Below, piece by piece: positions 35,552 to 45,981 of a DNA stretch of 64,000 nt (positions within the stretch are counted from its first letter, which is position 1; every line of letters begins with the position of its first letter). The stretch comes from Acidobacterium sp. (GTDB taxonomy: Bacteria > Acidobacteriota > Vicinamibacteria > Vicinamibacterales > UBA2999): contig NSIL01000002.1 in assembly GCA_002737365.1 (NCBI GenBank), positions 1 through 64,000 on the forward strand. The letters run 5' to 3'. The notes beneath the pieces are model-generated. The model searched no databases, was not told the DNA's origin, and saw only the letters and a program-made list of their open reading frames with translations. The position numbers and the translations under genes were made by a program.

Positions 35552-36987
35552 TCAGCTCATCCTTCGACGCCATCATCCCCATGCTGTGCGTGGCCCTCGC
35601 GGGCCTCGTGGTGCTGCTCGCGGAAGCCTTCCGCGAGCGTGGCGAGAAGATGCCGATTGGCGGGCTGGCCATCATCGGCCTCGTCGGCGCCGGCGCGGCC
35701 TCGATTCTGCTGTGGAACCGCAACGCCACCAGCTTCGGTGTGGTGACGGCCGACAACTTCTCACTGTTCGTGAACCTGGTGCTGGTCGCGGTCGGTATCC
35801 TCACGGTGATCTTCTCGTCGCAAACCGTCGATCGCGACAAGATCCCCGCCGGCGAGTACTACGCCATCATGCTGTTCGCGATCGTCGGCATGATGCTGAT
35901 GGGGCAGGCCACCGACCTGCTGGTGATCTTCCTGGCGCTGGAGACGATGTCGATTGCGGTCTACGTGCTGACCGGCATCCGGCGCGAACAGCAGCAAAGT
36001 ACCGAGGCGGCGTTCAAGTACTTCCTGCTCGGCGCCTTTGCCAGCGCGTTCTTCCTCTACGGCGTGGCGTTTATCTACGGCGTGACCGGCAGCACCAACC
36101 TGGATCGCATCGGCTCGGTGATCGCCGCCCAGTCGATGAGCGGCAACCCGATGATCCTGCTGGGGGTGGGCCTGCTGATTGTCGGCTTCGCCTTCAAGGT
36201 GGCGGCGGTGCCGTTCCACATGTGGTCGCCTGACGTCTATGAAGGCGCGCCCGCGGTGGTCACCGGTTTCATGTCGACGGGCGTCAAGGCCGCCGCGGTG
36301 GCCGCGTTCGTACGGGTGTTCCTGTCGTCGCTCGAGCCGATGATTGCCGACTGGGCACCGGTGCTGTGGGCGATTGCCGCGGCGACGATGATCCTCGGCA
36401 CCGTGGTCGGGGTTGCGCAGACCAGCCTCAAGCGCATGCTGGCCTATTCGAGCATTGCGCACGGCGGTTACCTGTTGGCCGGCCTGGTGGCCGGCAACGA
36501 CGTTGGCAAGGCCGCGATCCTGTTCTACCTGGCCGCCTACGCGCTGACCAACCTCGGTGCCTTCGGCGTGATCGCCCTGCTCGGCACGCGCGAGCGCGCC
36601 AACGACGACCTGCGCGACTACGCCGGCCTGTTCAAGAGCCACCCGGCCCTGGCCGTGCTGATGACGTTCTTCCTGTTGTCGCTCGGTGGCTTCCCGCCAA
36701 CCGCCGGCTTCATTGCCAAATGGTATGTTTTCAGCGCCGCGATCGGCTCCGGCTACTACGGCCTCGCCATCATCGGCGTGTTGTCGAGCGTGGTCTCGGT
36801 GTTCTTCTACCTGCGCATTGTCGTGATGATGTTCATGACCGAGCGCGACGCCCGGCCGGTGCCGGCGCCGATTACGACGATGGCCTACGTGGGGCTGGCG
36901 CTGTCGCTCGTCGGCGTGCTCTACCTGGGCGTGCTGCCGTCGGCGGTCATCGACTTCGCCCAAGCCTCCATCAGCACCATTTTTTAG
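35548..36987 (+). CDS. nuoN: NADH-quinone oxidoreductase subunit N
   Basis: A 479-residue antiporter-like pumping subunit closing the operon. Signatures: [60 protein letters not shown] and [20 protein letters not shown] use the ATG at 35548 rather than the track start 35371, which lies in nuoM. A long inverted repeat begins at its stop codon and may terminate the operon. Confidence 0.95.
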   Translation: MISSSFDAIIPMLCVALAGLVVLLAEAFRERGEKMPIGGLAIIGLVGAGAASILLWNRNATSFGVVTADNFSLFVNLVLVAVGILTVIFSSQTVDRDKIPAGEYYAIMLFAIVGMMLMGQATDLLVIFLALETMSIAVYVLTGIRREQQQSTEAAFKYFLLGAFASAFFLYGVAFIYGVTGSTNLDRIGSVIAAQSMSGNPMILLGVGLLIVGFAFKVAAVPFHMWSPDVYEGAPAVVTGFMSTGVKAAAVAAFVRVFLSSLEPMIADWAPVLWAIAAATMILGTVVGVAQTSLKRMLAYSSIAHGGYLLAGLVAGNDVGKAAILFYLAAYALTNLGAFGVIALLGTRERANDDLRDYAGLFKSHPALAVLMTFFLLSLGGFPPTAGFIAKWYVFSAAIGSGYYGLAIIGVLSSVVSVFFYLRIVVMMFMTERDARPVPAPITTMAYVGLALSLVGVLYLGVLPSAVIDFAQASISTIF

Positions 36988-37079
36988 CCACCGAGGACAC
37001 CGAGAACACAGAGTCTTTCTTTCAAAGGCCTGTCGGGTATTTCCAAGGAAGGCTCTGTGTTCTCTGTGTCCTCTGTGGC
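36987..37079. repeat. Long CCACNGAGG-type inverted repeat, possible nuo terminator
   Basis: The left arm GCCACCGAGGACACCGAGAACACAGAG, for example CCACCGAGGACACCGAG, is matched by a near-perfect reverse complement ending TGTCCTCTGTGGC at 37053-37079, with a 39-nt spacer. It begins within the nuoN stop codon. Shorter relatives are at 3993-4025 and 43621-43655. The rest of this gap (37080-37153) holds TAGAAT at 37119-37124, a likely -10 box for the next gene, and a GAGGGGG ribosome site. Confidence 0.7.
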
Positions 37080-37153
37080 CCGTTCGATCTTCTGACGGCG
37101 GCTCAGCTAGTTCCCCTGTAGAATCGGGCGTACCCACGAGGGGGCCCATTCGC

Positions 37154-40100
37154 ATGCGACTTCCAGCCGCTCTTGCCGCCGTTTGCCTGCTGACGTCCAC
37201 CGCCCTCGCGCAGACGCCTGCCAGCCCTCAACCTGTTTCAGCCAGCCGTCACCCCGAGGCGGGGGGGCTGCTGATTCGTCACTATCCCCCCGAAGTGTAC
37301 GACGGCGGGGCACAGAACTGGTCGATGCTGCAGGACGCCCGCGGCGTGATCTACGTGGGGTCCACCTCCGCACTACTGGAATATGACGGCGTGTCATGGC
37401 GCCAGATACGGACCTCCGGGCGCGAGACTATCCGGTCAATGGCGATGGACGCGTCGGGCCGAATCTATGTGGGTTCCAATGGCGACTTTGGCTACCTGGA
37501 ACCTGATGCCAGGGGCGAGAGGCAGTTTGTGTCGATGCTCGACAAGCTGCCGAAGGACTCACCACAGTTCCAGGACGTCTGGCGTACCTTCGTGGCGCCA
37601 GAGGGCGTGTACTTTCAGACGCAGGTAGCGCTCTTCAGGTGGGCCGACGGGCAGATGAAGATATGGAGGCCCACGGGCCGCATTTTCAACCGCGCCCAGT
37701 TCGTGAACGGCACCCTCTACATCGGCCAGACCGACGGCGTACTGATGCGCCTCGTCGGAGACGCTTTCGAGCCCGTCCCCGGCGCGGAACGGATGGGCGC
37801 GGAAACTTATCCCGTCATCATTCCGTTCGATGACACACGCCTGCTGATGGGCACGCGCAGCGGCGGCGTCTTCCTGTACGACGGCGCCACGATGGTGCCG
37901 TTTGTGACGGAGGTCGACGAACTGCTCAAGACGAAACAACTGTATCGCGGGTTCGTACTACCCACGGGCGCCATCGCCCTCACCACGATTTCCTCGGGCA
38001 TGGTCATCATTGATCGGCAAGGCCGGTTGCTGGAGCAGATCGACGAAAGCGATGGGTTGGTCAGTCCGTCGGTGTACTACGTGATGCCCGATCGCGAAGG
38101 CGGGCTCTGGCTGGCGCTGGCCGTGGGCCTTGCCCGGGCGGAGCCTCAGTCGCCGTTCTCCATGTTCGGTCCCGAGGACGGTCTGCGTGCGGCGCCCACT
38201 GACCTGTTCCGCCACAACGGCCGCCTCTACATCGCGCACCAACAGGGCGTGCAGTACCTCAGGCCACGGTCGAGTGGACCGCCTGAAGTGCTCAACGTAT
38301 CTGGCGTTGCGAACCAGTGCTGGTCGTTTCAGGAATTCGTGGACCCAGATGGCAAGGTGCCTCCGCAGTTGCTGGTGGCCTGCGGAGACGGGCTGTACAG
38401 AGTCAGCGGCGATCGAGCCACGGAAACCGTGTCAGTGTCGACTGGGGATATGCGGTCGTTGACGGCCTGGGTGGTGGAGACCTCGCGCGTGGACCCTCAC
38501 CGCATTTGGGTCGGGCTGACGGATGGCCTAAGGTCGCAACTGTGGACCAATGGCCGCTGGTTGGACGAGGGACGCGTCCCCGGATTGACGGATCAGATCC
38601 GGAGTCTCCATCAGGACCGCGAGGGAACGCTGTGGGTCGGAACCTCGTCGACTGGGGTGGTGCGACTGCGCGGGGCCGATATTGCCGCAGGTGGAGGTCC
38701 CCGGCCGCAAAGCCCCATCATCGAACGATTCGGCGCCGCTGAGGGGTTGGCCCGTGGTGGCGCGACGGTGGTCGATATCGCCGACAGAATGTACGTGAGC
38801 GTCATCGGCAAGACGGCCGTGTTCGACGAGGCATCAGGCCGTTTTGTGGCCGACACTACATTCGATGTGGTCGAGCGCGACCCCGACTCCGGAGCCATGA
38901 GCCTCAGGGAGGGACCTAACGGTCAGATCTATGTGCGGTCCGGTCGCGACGCGGCCGTGTTGACCCGCCAGGCCGACGGCACCTACGCGACCGACAAGCA
39001 GATGTTCAGCCGCTTCGCGGCCGATCGCAGCGGGACGTTCTACGTTGAGAAGGACGGGGTGGCGTGGTTCGGAATAGGTGGACTGCTGGCGAGATTCGAC
39101 ACCGCTCGTTTCGAGCGTACGACCCCGTCGTTCTCCTCACTGGTGCGCCGGGTGACACTGAATCAGACGGACCTGACCCCGCCGACCACGGCCGAGCCGC
39201 CCTCGCTGGTAGCCTCCACGCGGAACATGCGCTTTGAGTTTGCCGCGCCGTCGTTCCATAACGAGCGCGCCAATCAGTATCAGACGCGCCTGATCGGAGT
39301 AGATCCTGACTGGTCGGCGTGGTCGAACGAATCGCGTCGCGACTACACCAACCTTTCCTCCGGCGAGTACCGCTTCCATGTCCGGGCACGTAACGAGTTG
39401 AGCCAGATCAGCGATGAGGGACTCTACGCCTTCGCAATCCTGCCGCCGTGGTACCGCACGTGGTGGGCCTACGGCGTCTACCTCGTGCTGGTCGGGCTGG
39501 GCGGGTTCGGGATCGACCGGATCCAGCGCCGCCGGGTGATCGGCAAGGAGCGGCAGCGTTCCGAGTTCGCCGAGGCGCGCCTGCGGGCCGACGCGGCCGA
39601 ATCGCTGGCCGGCGCCGAGCGCGAGCGCAACCGCAGCATCGAGTTGCTGAGCGAGATTGGCCGCGAGATCACCGCCTCGCTCGACTTCGACACCATCTTC
39701 GACAAGCTCTATGGACGGGTCAACGAACTGGCGGATGCCGACGTATTCGGCGTGGGTCTCTATCACCCTGACAAGAATGAGATCGAATACCGGCTGGCGA
39801 TCGAGAAGGGCAAGCGCTACGCCCCCTACTCGCATAGCACTGCCGATCGCAGTCAGCTCTCCGTATGGTGTGTCGAGCACCGCGCCCCGGTGTTCATCAA
39901 CGATGTCGAGCAGGAGTTCGGCACGTACATCCCGCACTACGCCGAGGCCGCCCGCGCGCTCGAGGACGGGACCATGTCGAAGGCGGCGCAGTCGATCATT
40001 TACCTGCCGCTGATCTCCAAGGACAAGGTCCTCGGTATCGTCACCATCCAGAGCCTCGAAAAAGGCGCCTACACTGAGCATCACCTCAACATGATGCAGA

Positions 40101-41647
40101 ACCTGGCGGCGTTTACCGCCATTGCGCTCGACAATGCCGCTGCCTACCGGCAGCTCAACGAGCAGGAGCACGAGAACCGCCGGCTGTTCGAGGAGGCGCA
40201 GCGGGCCCGGGCCGCGGCCGAAGAAGCTGATGCGGCCAAGAGCGCGTTTTTGTCGACCGTCAGCCACGAACTGCGCACGCCGCTCACGTCGGTACTCGGG
40301 TTTGCCAAGATCATCAGGAAGCGACTCGACGACCGAATTTTCCCGCTCATCACGACTGACGATCGAAAAATCCTGCAGACGGTGCAGCAGATTCAAGACA
40401 ACCTGCAGGTGGTCGTTGGCGAAGGCGAGCGACTGACCAAGCTGATTGACGATGTGCTGGACCTGGCCAAGATCGAGGCCGGCAAGCTCGAATGGAACAT
40501 GGGGCCGGTCACGGTCCAGGAAATCATCGACCACGCCACGGCCGCCACGTCGTCGCTGCTCGAGCCGAAAGGGCTGCTGCTGGCGAAGGACGTCGATGCC
40601 ACGCTGCCGGTCATCACGGGGGACCGCGACCGGCTCATCCAGGTGGTGATCAACCTCGTCTCGAATGCCGTCAAGTTCACCGACGCCGGCACCATCACCT
40701 GCCGCGCCGTGCGTCAGGCCGACATGCTGGTGGTGAGCGTCATCGACACCGGGTTGGGCATCTCTCCCGCCGATCAACCGAAGGTCTTCGAGCGCTTCAA
40801 GCAGGTGGGCGATACGCTCACCGACAAGCCCAAAGGCACGGGCCTGGGTCTGCCGATCTGCCGCGAGATTGTTGAACATCACGGCGGCAGCGTGTGGGTG
40901 GAAAGCGAGTTGGGTAAGGGCAGCACCTTCTCGTTCTCGCTGCCGATCGCCGACGACGCCCAGCCCTCGCTGCCGCTCGATCTGGCGACGGTGGTTCGCC
41001 AGTTGCGCGACCAGGTGGTGGTGACGACCCCGCGCACGGCGGAACGTCAGCCGCGCATTCTGGTGGTGGACGACGAGGCCAATATCCGTGAGTTGCTGAC
41101 GCAGGAATTCACCGAAGCCGGCTATACCGTCGTCACCGTCGCCAACGGCCGCGAGGCCGTCGCCGAAGTCCGCCGCCAGCGTCCCGACCTGATCGTCCTC
41201 GACGTGATGATGCCTGAGATGAACGGCTTCGACGTGGCCGCCGTGCTGCGCAATGACCCGCAGACGCTCGACATCCCGATCATCATCTTGTCGATCGTGC
41301 AGGATCGCGAGCGCGGCTTCCGGTTGGGCGTCGACCGTTACCTGACCAAGCCGATCAACACCGACATCCTGTTCCGCGAGGTCGGCGCGTTGCTCGATCA
41401 ACGCATGAGCCACAAGCGCGTGCTGGTGGTGGACGAGGACGCGACTGCCGTCAAGACCCTGACCGAAGTGCTGAAGGCGCGCGGTTACAGCGTGACCGAA
41501 GCGCGCGGCCACGACCTGTTCGAGAAGGCCAAGATGCTGCAGCCCGACATCATCATGCTGAGCTCGGCCGACCCCAAACCCGAGATTGTCCAGACCCTGC
41601 GCTTTGAAAAGGGTCTCGAGAACGTCCTCTTCTTCGTGTACCGGTAG
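37154..41647 (+). CDS. Giant hybrid sensor histidine kinase (propeller / Y_Y_Y / GAF / HisKA / HATPase / two receivers)
   Basis: A 1497-residue protein. A signal peptide is followed by a periplasmic two-component propeller (about 35-660; blades such as [17 protein letters not shown]), a Y_Y_Y domain (about 690-760; [14 protein letters not shown]), one membrane helix (near 768-790), a coiled coil, a GAF domain (about 830-990), HisKA ([20 protein letters not shown]), HATPase ([33 protein letters not shown]), and a receiver ([16 protein letters not shown]). A second C-terminal receiver has [11 protein letters not shown] where the phosphorylatable Asp should be, so it is probably degenerate. Architecture resembles the one-protein sensor systems of Bacteroides, where the propeller senses saccharides; the ligand here is unknown. 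Confidence 0.9.
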   Translation: MRLPAALAAVCLLTSTALAQTPASPQPVSASRHPEAGGLLIRHYPPEVYDGGAQNWSMLQDARGVIYVGSTSALLEYDGVSWRQIRTSGRETIRSMAMDASGRIYVGSNGDFGYLEPDARGERQFVSMLDKLPKDSPQFQDVWRTFVAPEGVYFQTQVALFRWADGQMKIWRPTGRIFNRAQFVNGTLYIGQTDGVLMRLVGDAFEPVPGAERMGAETYPVIIPFDDTRLLMGTRSGGVFLYDGATMVPFVTEVDELLKTKQLYRGFVLPTGAIALTTISSGMVIIDRQGRLLEQIDESDGLVSPSVYYVMPDREGGLWLALAVGLARAEPQSPFSMFGPEDGLRAAPTDLFRHNGRLYIAHQQGVQYLRPRSSGPPEVLNVSGVANQCWSFQEFVDPDGKVPPQLLVACGDGLYRVSGDRATETVSVSTGDMRSLTAWVVETSRVDPHRIWVGLTDGLRSQLWTNGRWLDEGRVPGLTDQIRSLHQDREGTLWVGTSSTGVVRLRGADIAAGGGPRPQSPIIERFGAAEGLARGGATVVDIADRMYVSVIGKTAVFDEASGRFVADTTFDVVERDPDSGAMSLREGPNGQIYVRSGRDAAVLTRQADGTYATDKQMFSRFAADRSGTFYVEKDGVAWFGIGGLLARFDTARFERTTPSFSSLVRRVTLNQTDLTPPTTAEPPSLVASTRNMRFEFAAPSFHNERANQYQTRLIGVDPDWSAWSNESRRDYTNLSSGEYRFHVRARNELSQISDEGLYAFAILPPWYRTWWAYGVYLVLVGLGGFGIDRIQRRRVIGKERQRSEFAEARLRADAAESLAGAERERNRSIELLSEIGREITASLDFDTIFDKLYGRVNELADADVFGVGLYHPDKNEIEYRLAIEKGKRYAPYSHSTADRSQLSVWCVEHRAPVFINDVEQEFGTYIPHYAEAARALEDGTMSKAAQSIIYLPLISKDKVLGIVTIQSLEKGAYTEHHLNMMQNLAAFTAIALDNAAAYRQLNEQEHENRRLFEEAQRARAAAEEADAAKSAFLSTVSHELRTPLTSVLGFAKIIRKRLDDRIFPLITTDDRKILQTVQQIQDNLQVVVGEGERLTKLIDDVLDLAKIEAGKLEWNMGPVTVQEIIDHATAATSSLLEPKGLLLAKDVDATLPVITGDRDRLIQVVINLVSNAVKFTDAGTITCRAVRQADMLVVSVIDTGLGISPADQPKVFERFKQVGDTLTDKPKGTGLGLPICREIVEHHGGSVWVESELGKGSTFSFSLPIADDAQPSLPLDLATVVRQLRDQVVVTTPRTAERQPRILVVDDEANIRELLTQEFTEAGYTVVTVANGREAVAEVRRQRPDLIVLDVMMPEMNGFDVAAVLRNDPQTLDIPIIILSIVQDRERGFRLGVDRYLTKPINTDILFREVGALLDQRMSHKRVLVVDEDATAVKTLTEVLKARGYSVTEARGHDLFEKAKMLQPDIIMLSSADPKPEIVQTLRFEKGLENVLFFVYR

Positions 41648-41655
41648 GAGCCCCC

Positions 41656-42033
41656 GTGAGTTTGAAGATCCTGATTGTGGATGACGAAGTACACCTGCGC
41701 ACGCTGCTGCACCAGACGCTCGAAGAACTTGAGGACGAGGGCGTTGAACTGCACGTGGCGACTAACGGCGAAGAGGCGCTGGCCGCCATCCAGATGCTGC
41801 AGCCCAACCTGGTGTTCCTGGACGTGATGATGCCCAAGCTGAGCGGCTTCGACGTCTGCGAGCGCGCCAAGAAGGTGCTGGGCTTGACCAACGTCTACAT
41901 CGTGCTGCTCACGGCCAAGGGCCAGGAGTTCGACCGGCAGCGTGGCGTTGAGGTGGGCGCCGACCTCTACATGACCAAGCCGTTCGATCCCGACGCGTTG
42001 TTGATGAAGGCCCGCGACGTACTCGGCATCTGA
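41656..42033 (+). CDS. Single-domain response regulator
   Basis: A 125-residue stand-alone receiver. The acidic pair (VDDE), the phosphorylation Asp in LVFLDVMMPKLSGFDV, the Thr/Ser switch (VLLTAK) and the Lys in MTKPFD are all present. No output domain. It starts with GTG 8 nt after the hybrid kinase and is likely phosphorylated by it, then passes the signal to the phosphatase next door or to flagellar or other targets. Confidence 0.93.
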   Translation: MSLKILIVDDEVHLRTLLHQTLEELEDEGVELHVATNGEEALAAIQMLQPNLVFLDVMMPKLSGFDVCERAKKVLGLTNVYIVLLTAKGQEFDRQRGVEVGADLYMTKPFDPDALLMKARDVLGI

Positions 42034-42041
42034 CCGCATTC

Positions 42042-43616
42042 ATGGCCCGCATCTCCCTTAAGCAGATCGTTGGCGCGCAGAATGGCTTGCGCCCGGTGGT
42101 GGCCGCGCTGGAGCGCGCACTCGGCAGTGGCGTGTCCGTTGAGGACGCAGCCGGTGCGTCTCTGCTGGGAACGGCCAATGGCGGCGAGCGTTTTACCGTG
42201 GTTCACGACGGCAAGGCTCTGGGGACGGTGTCGGGACCGCAAGGCGCGGAGGCGATTGCCGACCTGCTGCGGTTTCTCGCCGACAAGGAATCCGAGCGCA
42301 AGGCCCTCGGCTCAGAGGTGCTGCACCTCTATCGCGAAGTCAACCTGATCTACACCTTCTCGGAAAAGTTGGCGGCGCTGCTGGACCTCGAGCGAGTAGC
42401 ACAGCTCACGTTGCAGGAAGCCCGTCACCTGATTGTCGCCACCGATGGTGCGATTGTGCTTCTCGATGACGAGACCGGCGCGCTGACCTCGGCGGCGGCG
42501 TTCGGCGATGAGCTGCCAGGACTGTCGGGCCTCAAGCGCGGTACCGGCATTGCTGGCACGGTCGCGGCCACCGGCGTTGGCGAGATCGTCAACGATGTGA
42601 TGGGCGACCCGCGCCGAATCAACGCGGTGATCGATGTCCGCTCGCTGGTCTGCGCGCCATTGAAGGTGGGCGAGAAGGTGATTGGCGTGCTGATGCTCGC
42701 CAGCACACTGCCGATGGCCTACGAGGCCCGCGAGCTCAAGCTGCTGAACACGCTGGCGCTGCAGACGGCCACCGCAATCGAGAACGCGCGGTTGTTCGAG
42801 CGCACGGTGCAGGCCGGATACGAGCGCGAGCGGTTGCTGGCGCTCAACAAGCAGGCGGAGGTGGCCCGTGCCGGCTACGAGCGCGAGCTCGAACTGGCAG
42901 CGACCATCCAGGCGGACCTGTTTCCTGCGGCCTTGCCGGCGCTGCCCGGCTACGACCTGGCGGCACGCAGCCGTCCGGCGCGGCGGTGCGGCGGCGACTA
43001 CTACGACGCGATTCCAGGCGGCGCCTCCGGGGATGACGCCTCGGTGCTGCTGTGCGTGGCCGACGTCTCGGGCAAGGGCGTGCCGGCGTCGTTGCTGATG
43101 AGCCACATGCAGGCGACTCTGCGGGCGCTCCTGGGCCGCACAGCCTCGCTACAGGAGTTAGCGGGTCATGCGCACGACCTGCTGCATGGCTCGACCGCCG
43201 ACAACAAGTACGTCACGGCGGCACTGCTGCAGTTCACGCCGGCGACTGGCCGGGCGGGCTACGTTAGCGCCGGGCACATCAACAGCCTGGTGGTGAAGGG
43301 CAATGGCGACGTCGTGCTCCTGGGGTCAACCGGCGCCCCGCTGGGCCTGCTGCCGCCGGGGCTGCCGTACGAAACGACCGTGGTCGACATCCAGCCTGGG
43401 GACTGTGTGATCCTGTGCTCGGACGGCGTGCCTGATGCGCAGAACGAAACCGACGATGAATTTGGTGAAGGCCGTCTGACGGCGATCGTGCGCGAAGCCC
43501 GCAATCAGCCGTCAGCCGAGATCGTGTCGCGGGTGTTCGACGCCATCGACCAGTTCGCCGGTGCCGCACCTCAGTTCGACGACATCACGTTGATGGTCTT
43601 GCGACGGCTGGACTAA
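42042..43616 (+). CDS. GAF-domain PP2C (SpoIIE/RsbU-type) protein phosphatase
   Basis: A 524-residue soluble protein. A GAF domain (about 105-255; LDLERVAQLTLQEARHLIV) precedes a coiled coil (about 255-290) and a SpoIIE-type PP2C domain with RRCGGDYYDAI, VADVSGKGVPASLLMSHMQA, CSDGVPDAQNETDDE and the last metal motif FDDITLMVL. Such enzymes dephosphorylate anti-anti-sigma proteins in partner-switching pathways. It follows the receiver by 8 nt, completing a kinase-receiver-phosphatase cassette. No anti-sigma or STAS gene is adjacent. Confidence 0.9.
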   Translation: MARISLKQIVGAQNGLRPVVAALERALGSGVSVEDAAGASLLGTANGGERFTVVHDGKALGTVSGPQGAEAIADLLRFLADKESERKALGSEVLHLYREVNLIYTFSEKLAALLDLERVAQLTLQEARHLIVATDGAIVLLDDETGALTSAAAFGDELPGLSGLKRGTGIAGTVAATGVGEIVNDVMGDPRRINAVIDVRSLVCAPLKVGEKVIGVLMLASTLPMAYEARELKLLNTLALQTATAIENARLFERTVQAGYERERLLALNKQAEVARAGYERELELAATIQADLFPAALPALPGYDLAARSRPARRCGGDYYDAIPGGASGDDASVLLCVADVSGKGVPASLLMSHMQATLRALLGRTASLQELAGHAHDLLHGSTADNKYVTAALLQFTPATGRAGYVSAGHINSLVVKGNGDVVLLGSTGAPLGLLPPGLPYETTVVDIQPGDCVILCSDGVPDAQNETDDEFGEGRLTAIVREARNQPSAEIVSRVFDAIDQFAGAAPQFDDITLMVLRRLD

Positions 43617-43620
43617 ATCA

Positions 43621-43655
43621 GCCACCGAGGACACGGAGAACGTCGCCTCTGTGGC
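43621..43655. repeat. GCCACCGAGG / CCTCTGTGGC inverted repeat
   Basis: GCCACCGAGG (43621-43630) pairs with CCTCTGTGGC (43646-43655) with one mismatch and a 15-nt loop containing ACACGGAGAAC, as in the 36987 copy. It sits between the convergent phosphatase and selA genes and may terminate both. Confidence 0.65.
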
Positions 43656-45016
43656 TAAGTTCGTGACAGAAGATCAGCGAGCGTCTTATCCTGCTCCGGC
43701 AACACCGTCCGCAGGTCCAGCACGACGCGATCGTCTTCAATCCTCGCCACGATCGGCGGATCCAACGTGCGCAACCAGGCTTCGGTTGCCGCCGCGGACT
43801 CGGCACCGCGGCTGATCGACAGCAACACCGTGGGCAGACCCAACCCAGGCGCACTGCCACCACCGACAGCCGAGGAACCGCTCATCAGTGCGATCTGCCA
43901 GCCGCGTGCGGCCAGTTGCCCGCCAAGCGCCATGGCCCGCGTCTCGATCTCGGCAGCGGTGGCGTGCAGCATCCGCTGGACCGGCACCGTGGAACTCGCG
44001 CGTCCGGCCACGTACTCGGCCAGCGTCGCTTCCAGGATGGCGAACGTGAGCTTGTCGACGCGGACCGCGCGCATCAGCGGATGCGCCCGCAATGGCTCGA
44101 CCAGGGCCTTGCGGCCGGCGATGATGCCGCACTGCGGACCGCCCAGCAGTTTATCGCCGCTGAAGCACACCAGGTCGACGCCGGCGGCGATCGAGGCGTG
44201 CACGGACGGCTCGCCGGCGAGCTCATCGAGCAGGCAGCCACTGCCGATGTTATCGACCACCGGCACGCCCATGGCGCGGCCGGCCGTGACCAGCTCGGCG
44301 AGTGACGGGCGCTCGGTGAAGCCTTCGATCCGGAAGTTGGAGGGATGCACGCGCAGGAACAGCGCGGTCGCCTTCGAGACGGTGGCGGTGTAGTCGTTGG
44401 TGCGGGTGCGGTTGGTGGTGCCCACCTCGCGCAGCGTCGCGCCCGACTGACGCATCACGTCGGGGACCCGGAAGCCGCCGCCAATCTCCACCAGCTCGCC
44501 ACGCGAAATCACCACTTCACGGCCGTTGGCGAGGGCGGTCAGGATCAGCAGCAACGCGGCGGCGTTGTTGTTGACCACGACCGCGGCCTCGGCGCCGGTC
44601 AGCGTGGTGAGCAGAGATTCGGCGTGCACGGTTCGCGAGCCGCGTGTGCCTTCAGCCAGGTCGTACTCGAGGTTGGAATAGCCGGCGGCAATCGCCGCCA
44701 GGCGTTCAAGGGCGACCGGAGCGATCGGGGCTCGTCCCAGGTTGGTGTGGATGACCACGCCGGTGGCGTTGAGTACCGGCCGCAGCGAGCCGCGTGCGCC
44801 GGCGGCGAGCGCGGCTTGTGCTCCGCTCTCGATGATCGTGGCGGCGGCGTCGCTGTCGGCCGGCCCCTGGCCGTTGGCGATAGCCGCGCGCAAGCGATCG
44901 GCAGCCGTCCGCAGCGCGTTCACCGTGGCCTCGGCGCCAAACAGAGTGTCGAGTGTGCGAACGCCATCTCGCTGCCGCAAGGCTTCAATCGCAGGAATAA
45001 TCCGAAAATCAGCCAC
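43655..45016 (-). CDS. selA: L-seryl-tRNA(Sec) selenium transferase
   Basis: A 453-residue PLP enzyme converting seryl-tRNA(Sec) to selenocysteyl-tRNA. Signatures: PVLNATGVVIHTNLGRAPI, YSNLEYDLAEGTRGSR, AEAAVVVNNNAAALLLIL, EVVISRGELVEIGGGFRVPD, and the PLP lysine in VDLVCFSGDKLLGGPQCGII. The length is normal. The GTG start has TATTCT 5 nt upstream (leaderless). selB, selD and selC are not in the window, and the nearby fdhD is broken, so whether the Sec system is still used cannot be judged here. Confidence 0.95.
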   Translation of the reverse strand: MADFRIIPAIEALRQRDGVRTLDTLFGAEATVNALRTAADRLRAAIANGQGPADSDAAATIIESGAQAALAAGARGSLRPVLNATGVVIHTNLGRAPIAPVALERLAAIAAGYSNLEYDLAEGTRGSRTVHAESLLTTLTGAEAAVVVNNNAAALLLILTALANGREVVISRGELVEIGGGFRVPDVMRQSGATLREVGTTNRTRTNDYTATVSKATALFLRVHPSNFRIEGFTERPSLAELVTAGRAMGVPVVDNIGSGCLLDELAGEPSVHASIAAGVDLVCFSGDKLLGGPQCGIIAGRKALVEPLRAHPLMRAVRVDKLTFAILEATLAEYVAGRASSTVPVQRMLHATAAEIETRAMALGGQLAARGWQIALMSGSSAVGGGSAPGLGLPTVLLSISRGAESAAATEAWLRTLDPPIVARIEDDRVVLDLRTVLPEQDKTLADLLSRT

Positions 45017-45021
45017 GCGTC

Positions 45022-45027
45022 AGAATA
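45022..45027 (-). promoter_or_regulatory. -10 box TATTCT (minus strand), leaderless start
   Basis: On the minus strand TATTCT ends 5 nt before the selA GTG (45016); no ribosome site fits between. Confidence 0.5.
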
Positions 45028-45073
45028 GCACCCGGCACCCACCCATAGGCACCGCCAGGCACCGTACGCACCC

Positions 45074-45095
45074 AAGGCACTTTATCGGGTGCCTT
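45074..45095. repeat. AAGGCAC / GTGCCTT hairpin with preceding GGCACC repeats
   Basis: A 7-bp stem with an 8-nt loop. Upstream (45030-45080) the unit GGCACC recurs several times at short spacing. The stretch lies between the divergent selA and 45120 genes and could hold operators or simply a low-complexity run. Confidence 0.35.
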
Positions 45096-45103
45096 CTTTG
45101 CGC

Positions 45104-45109
45104 TACGAT
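45104..45109 (+). promoter_or_regulatory. -10 box TACGAT
   Basis: TACGAT ends 10 nt before the ATG at 45120, with no Shine-Dalgarno, so the leader would be only a few bases. Confidence 0.45.
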
Positions 45110-45119
45110 CACGGTTCCC

Positions 45120-45527
45120 ATGACCCAGCGAACGCATCGTCCGGCCGAGAAGTTCTGGCCGTACGTCGAGAAGCCGGAAGAGCCCACCGCCGAGGAGCTG
45201 GCGGCGCTCGATCCCGACCTCCACAACACCCTGTTCGGGCCCCGCGACCTGCCGTTTTCGGTCACCCTGGTGTTTCCGCCGTTTGACGGACCGCACTACG
45301 ACCAGGCGGTGGCGAAGGCCAAAGCGTCGGCGGAGTACCTGGAGCTCGGCGAGGGCGTCAATCGCCGCCATCGCGCGCGGTTCTTCCCAGGCGAGGCGCT
45401 CGGCCTCAAGGATTTGTTCGAGATCATCGGGCCTGTGCCGGGTTGCGAAGTGCTGGTTGACGATCGGCCCATTCCGTATTCGCGCGAGCTGTGGCTGCCC
45501 CTGATCTGGCTCCTGCTTCTCGACTAA
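45120..45527 (+). CDS. Conserved-looking protein of unknown function with hydrophobic C-terminus
   Basis: A 135-residue protein. I start at the ATG at 45120; the track start 44742 overlaps divergent selA. The N-terminal 45 residues are acidic and Pro-rich, a middle part contains FPPFDGPHYDQAVAKAKASA and GEGVNRRHRARFFPGEA, and the end is strongly hydrophobic (ELWLPLIWLLLL), which could be a membrane anchor or a buried helix. No recognised family. The next gene begins 10 nt later, so the two were probably one unit. Confidence 0.6.
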   Translation: MTQRTHRPAEKFWPYVEKPEEPTAEELAALDPDLHNTLFGPRDLPFSVTLVFPPFDGPHYDQAVAKAKASAEYLELGEGVNRRHRARFFPGEALGLKDLFEIIGPVPGCEVLVDDRPIPYSRELWLPLIWLLLLD

Positions 45528-45536
45528 GCCCAGGCC

Positions 45537-45922
45537 GTGGCGCTTCCCAAGACCGAGTTCGACAAAGAGATGCAGCACCTCGAGGCCGAGATCCGGCGGC
45601 TCGAGGCCGAGTACAACATGTTCTTCGCCGGCCGCCTGCCACGCCTGCCGTGGGAGACGCGGACGCGCGTCGAAGCGCTGGTCAAGAAACACGACCGGTC
45701 GTTCATCCGCAATACCGCCGATCGTTTCCGCTTCGAGTCGATGCAGAACAAGTACGCGAAATTCTGCGAGTTGTGGGAGCGGCAACTGAACACGATGGAA
45801 GGTGGGCGTCCCAAGCGCGGTGGGATGAGTCCGCCACCCGCAGCGAGGTCTCGTTTCGAGTCGGTGTGAAAGACGGGAAAGTGTTGCTGACGGTAACGCC
45901 GGTCAAGGCGGGGGAGGACTGA
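45537..45922 (+). pseudogene. Frameshifted, internally deleted MXAN_5187-like gene
   Basis: The first frame (GTG at 45537) encodes a helical domain, LEAEIRRLEAEYNMFFAGRL and RNTADRFRFESMQNKYAKF, which resembles the C-terminal domain of MXAN_5187-type proteins. It runs to an unrelated tail and stops at 45869. The normal family C-terminus (SEVSFRVGVKDGKVLLTVTP) appears in another frame up to 45922. Roughly 70 middle residues seem to be missing. The 110-residue product of the first frame may still be made. The family identification is from memory and moderate. Confidence 0.55.
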
Positions 45923-45981
45923 CGATGTTGCGGGGAAACGATGCCGGGAGGGAGCCCAGCACCGTTTCGGTCAAGCAATAA

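Noticed and set aside
39137-41512. 791-aa minus-strand ORF under the hybrid kinase
   Set aside because: It is a shadow of the kinase and receiver codons; the plus-strand frame carries complete HisKA, HATPase and receiver motifs.
45491-45922. 143-aa plus-strand ORF as an independent gene
   Set aside because: Most of it is out of frame with the helical domain at 45537; only its last 25 residues are family-like, which fits a frameshifted C-terminus.
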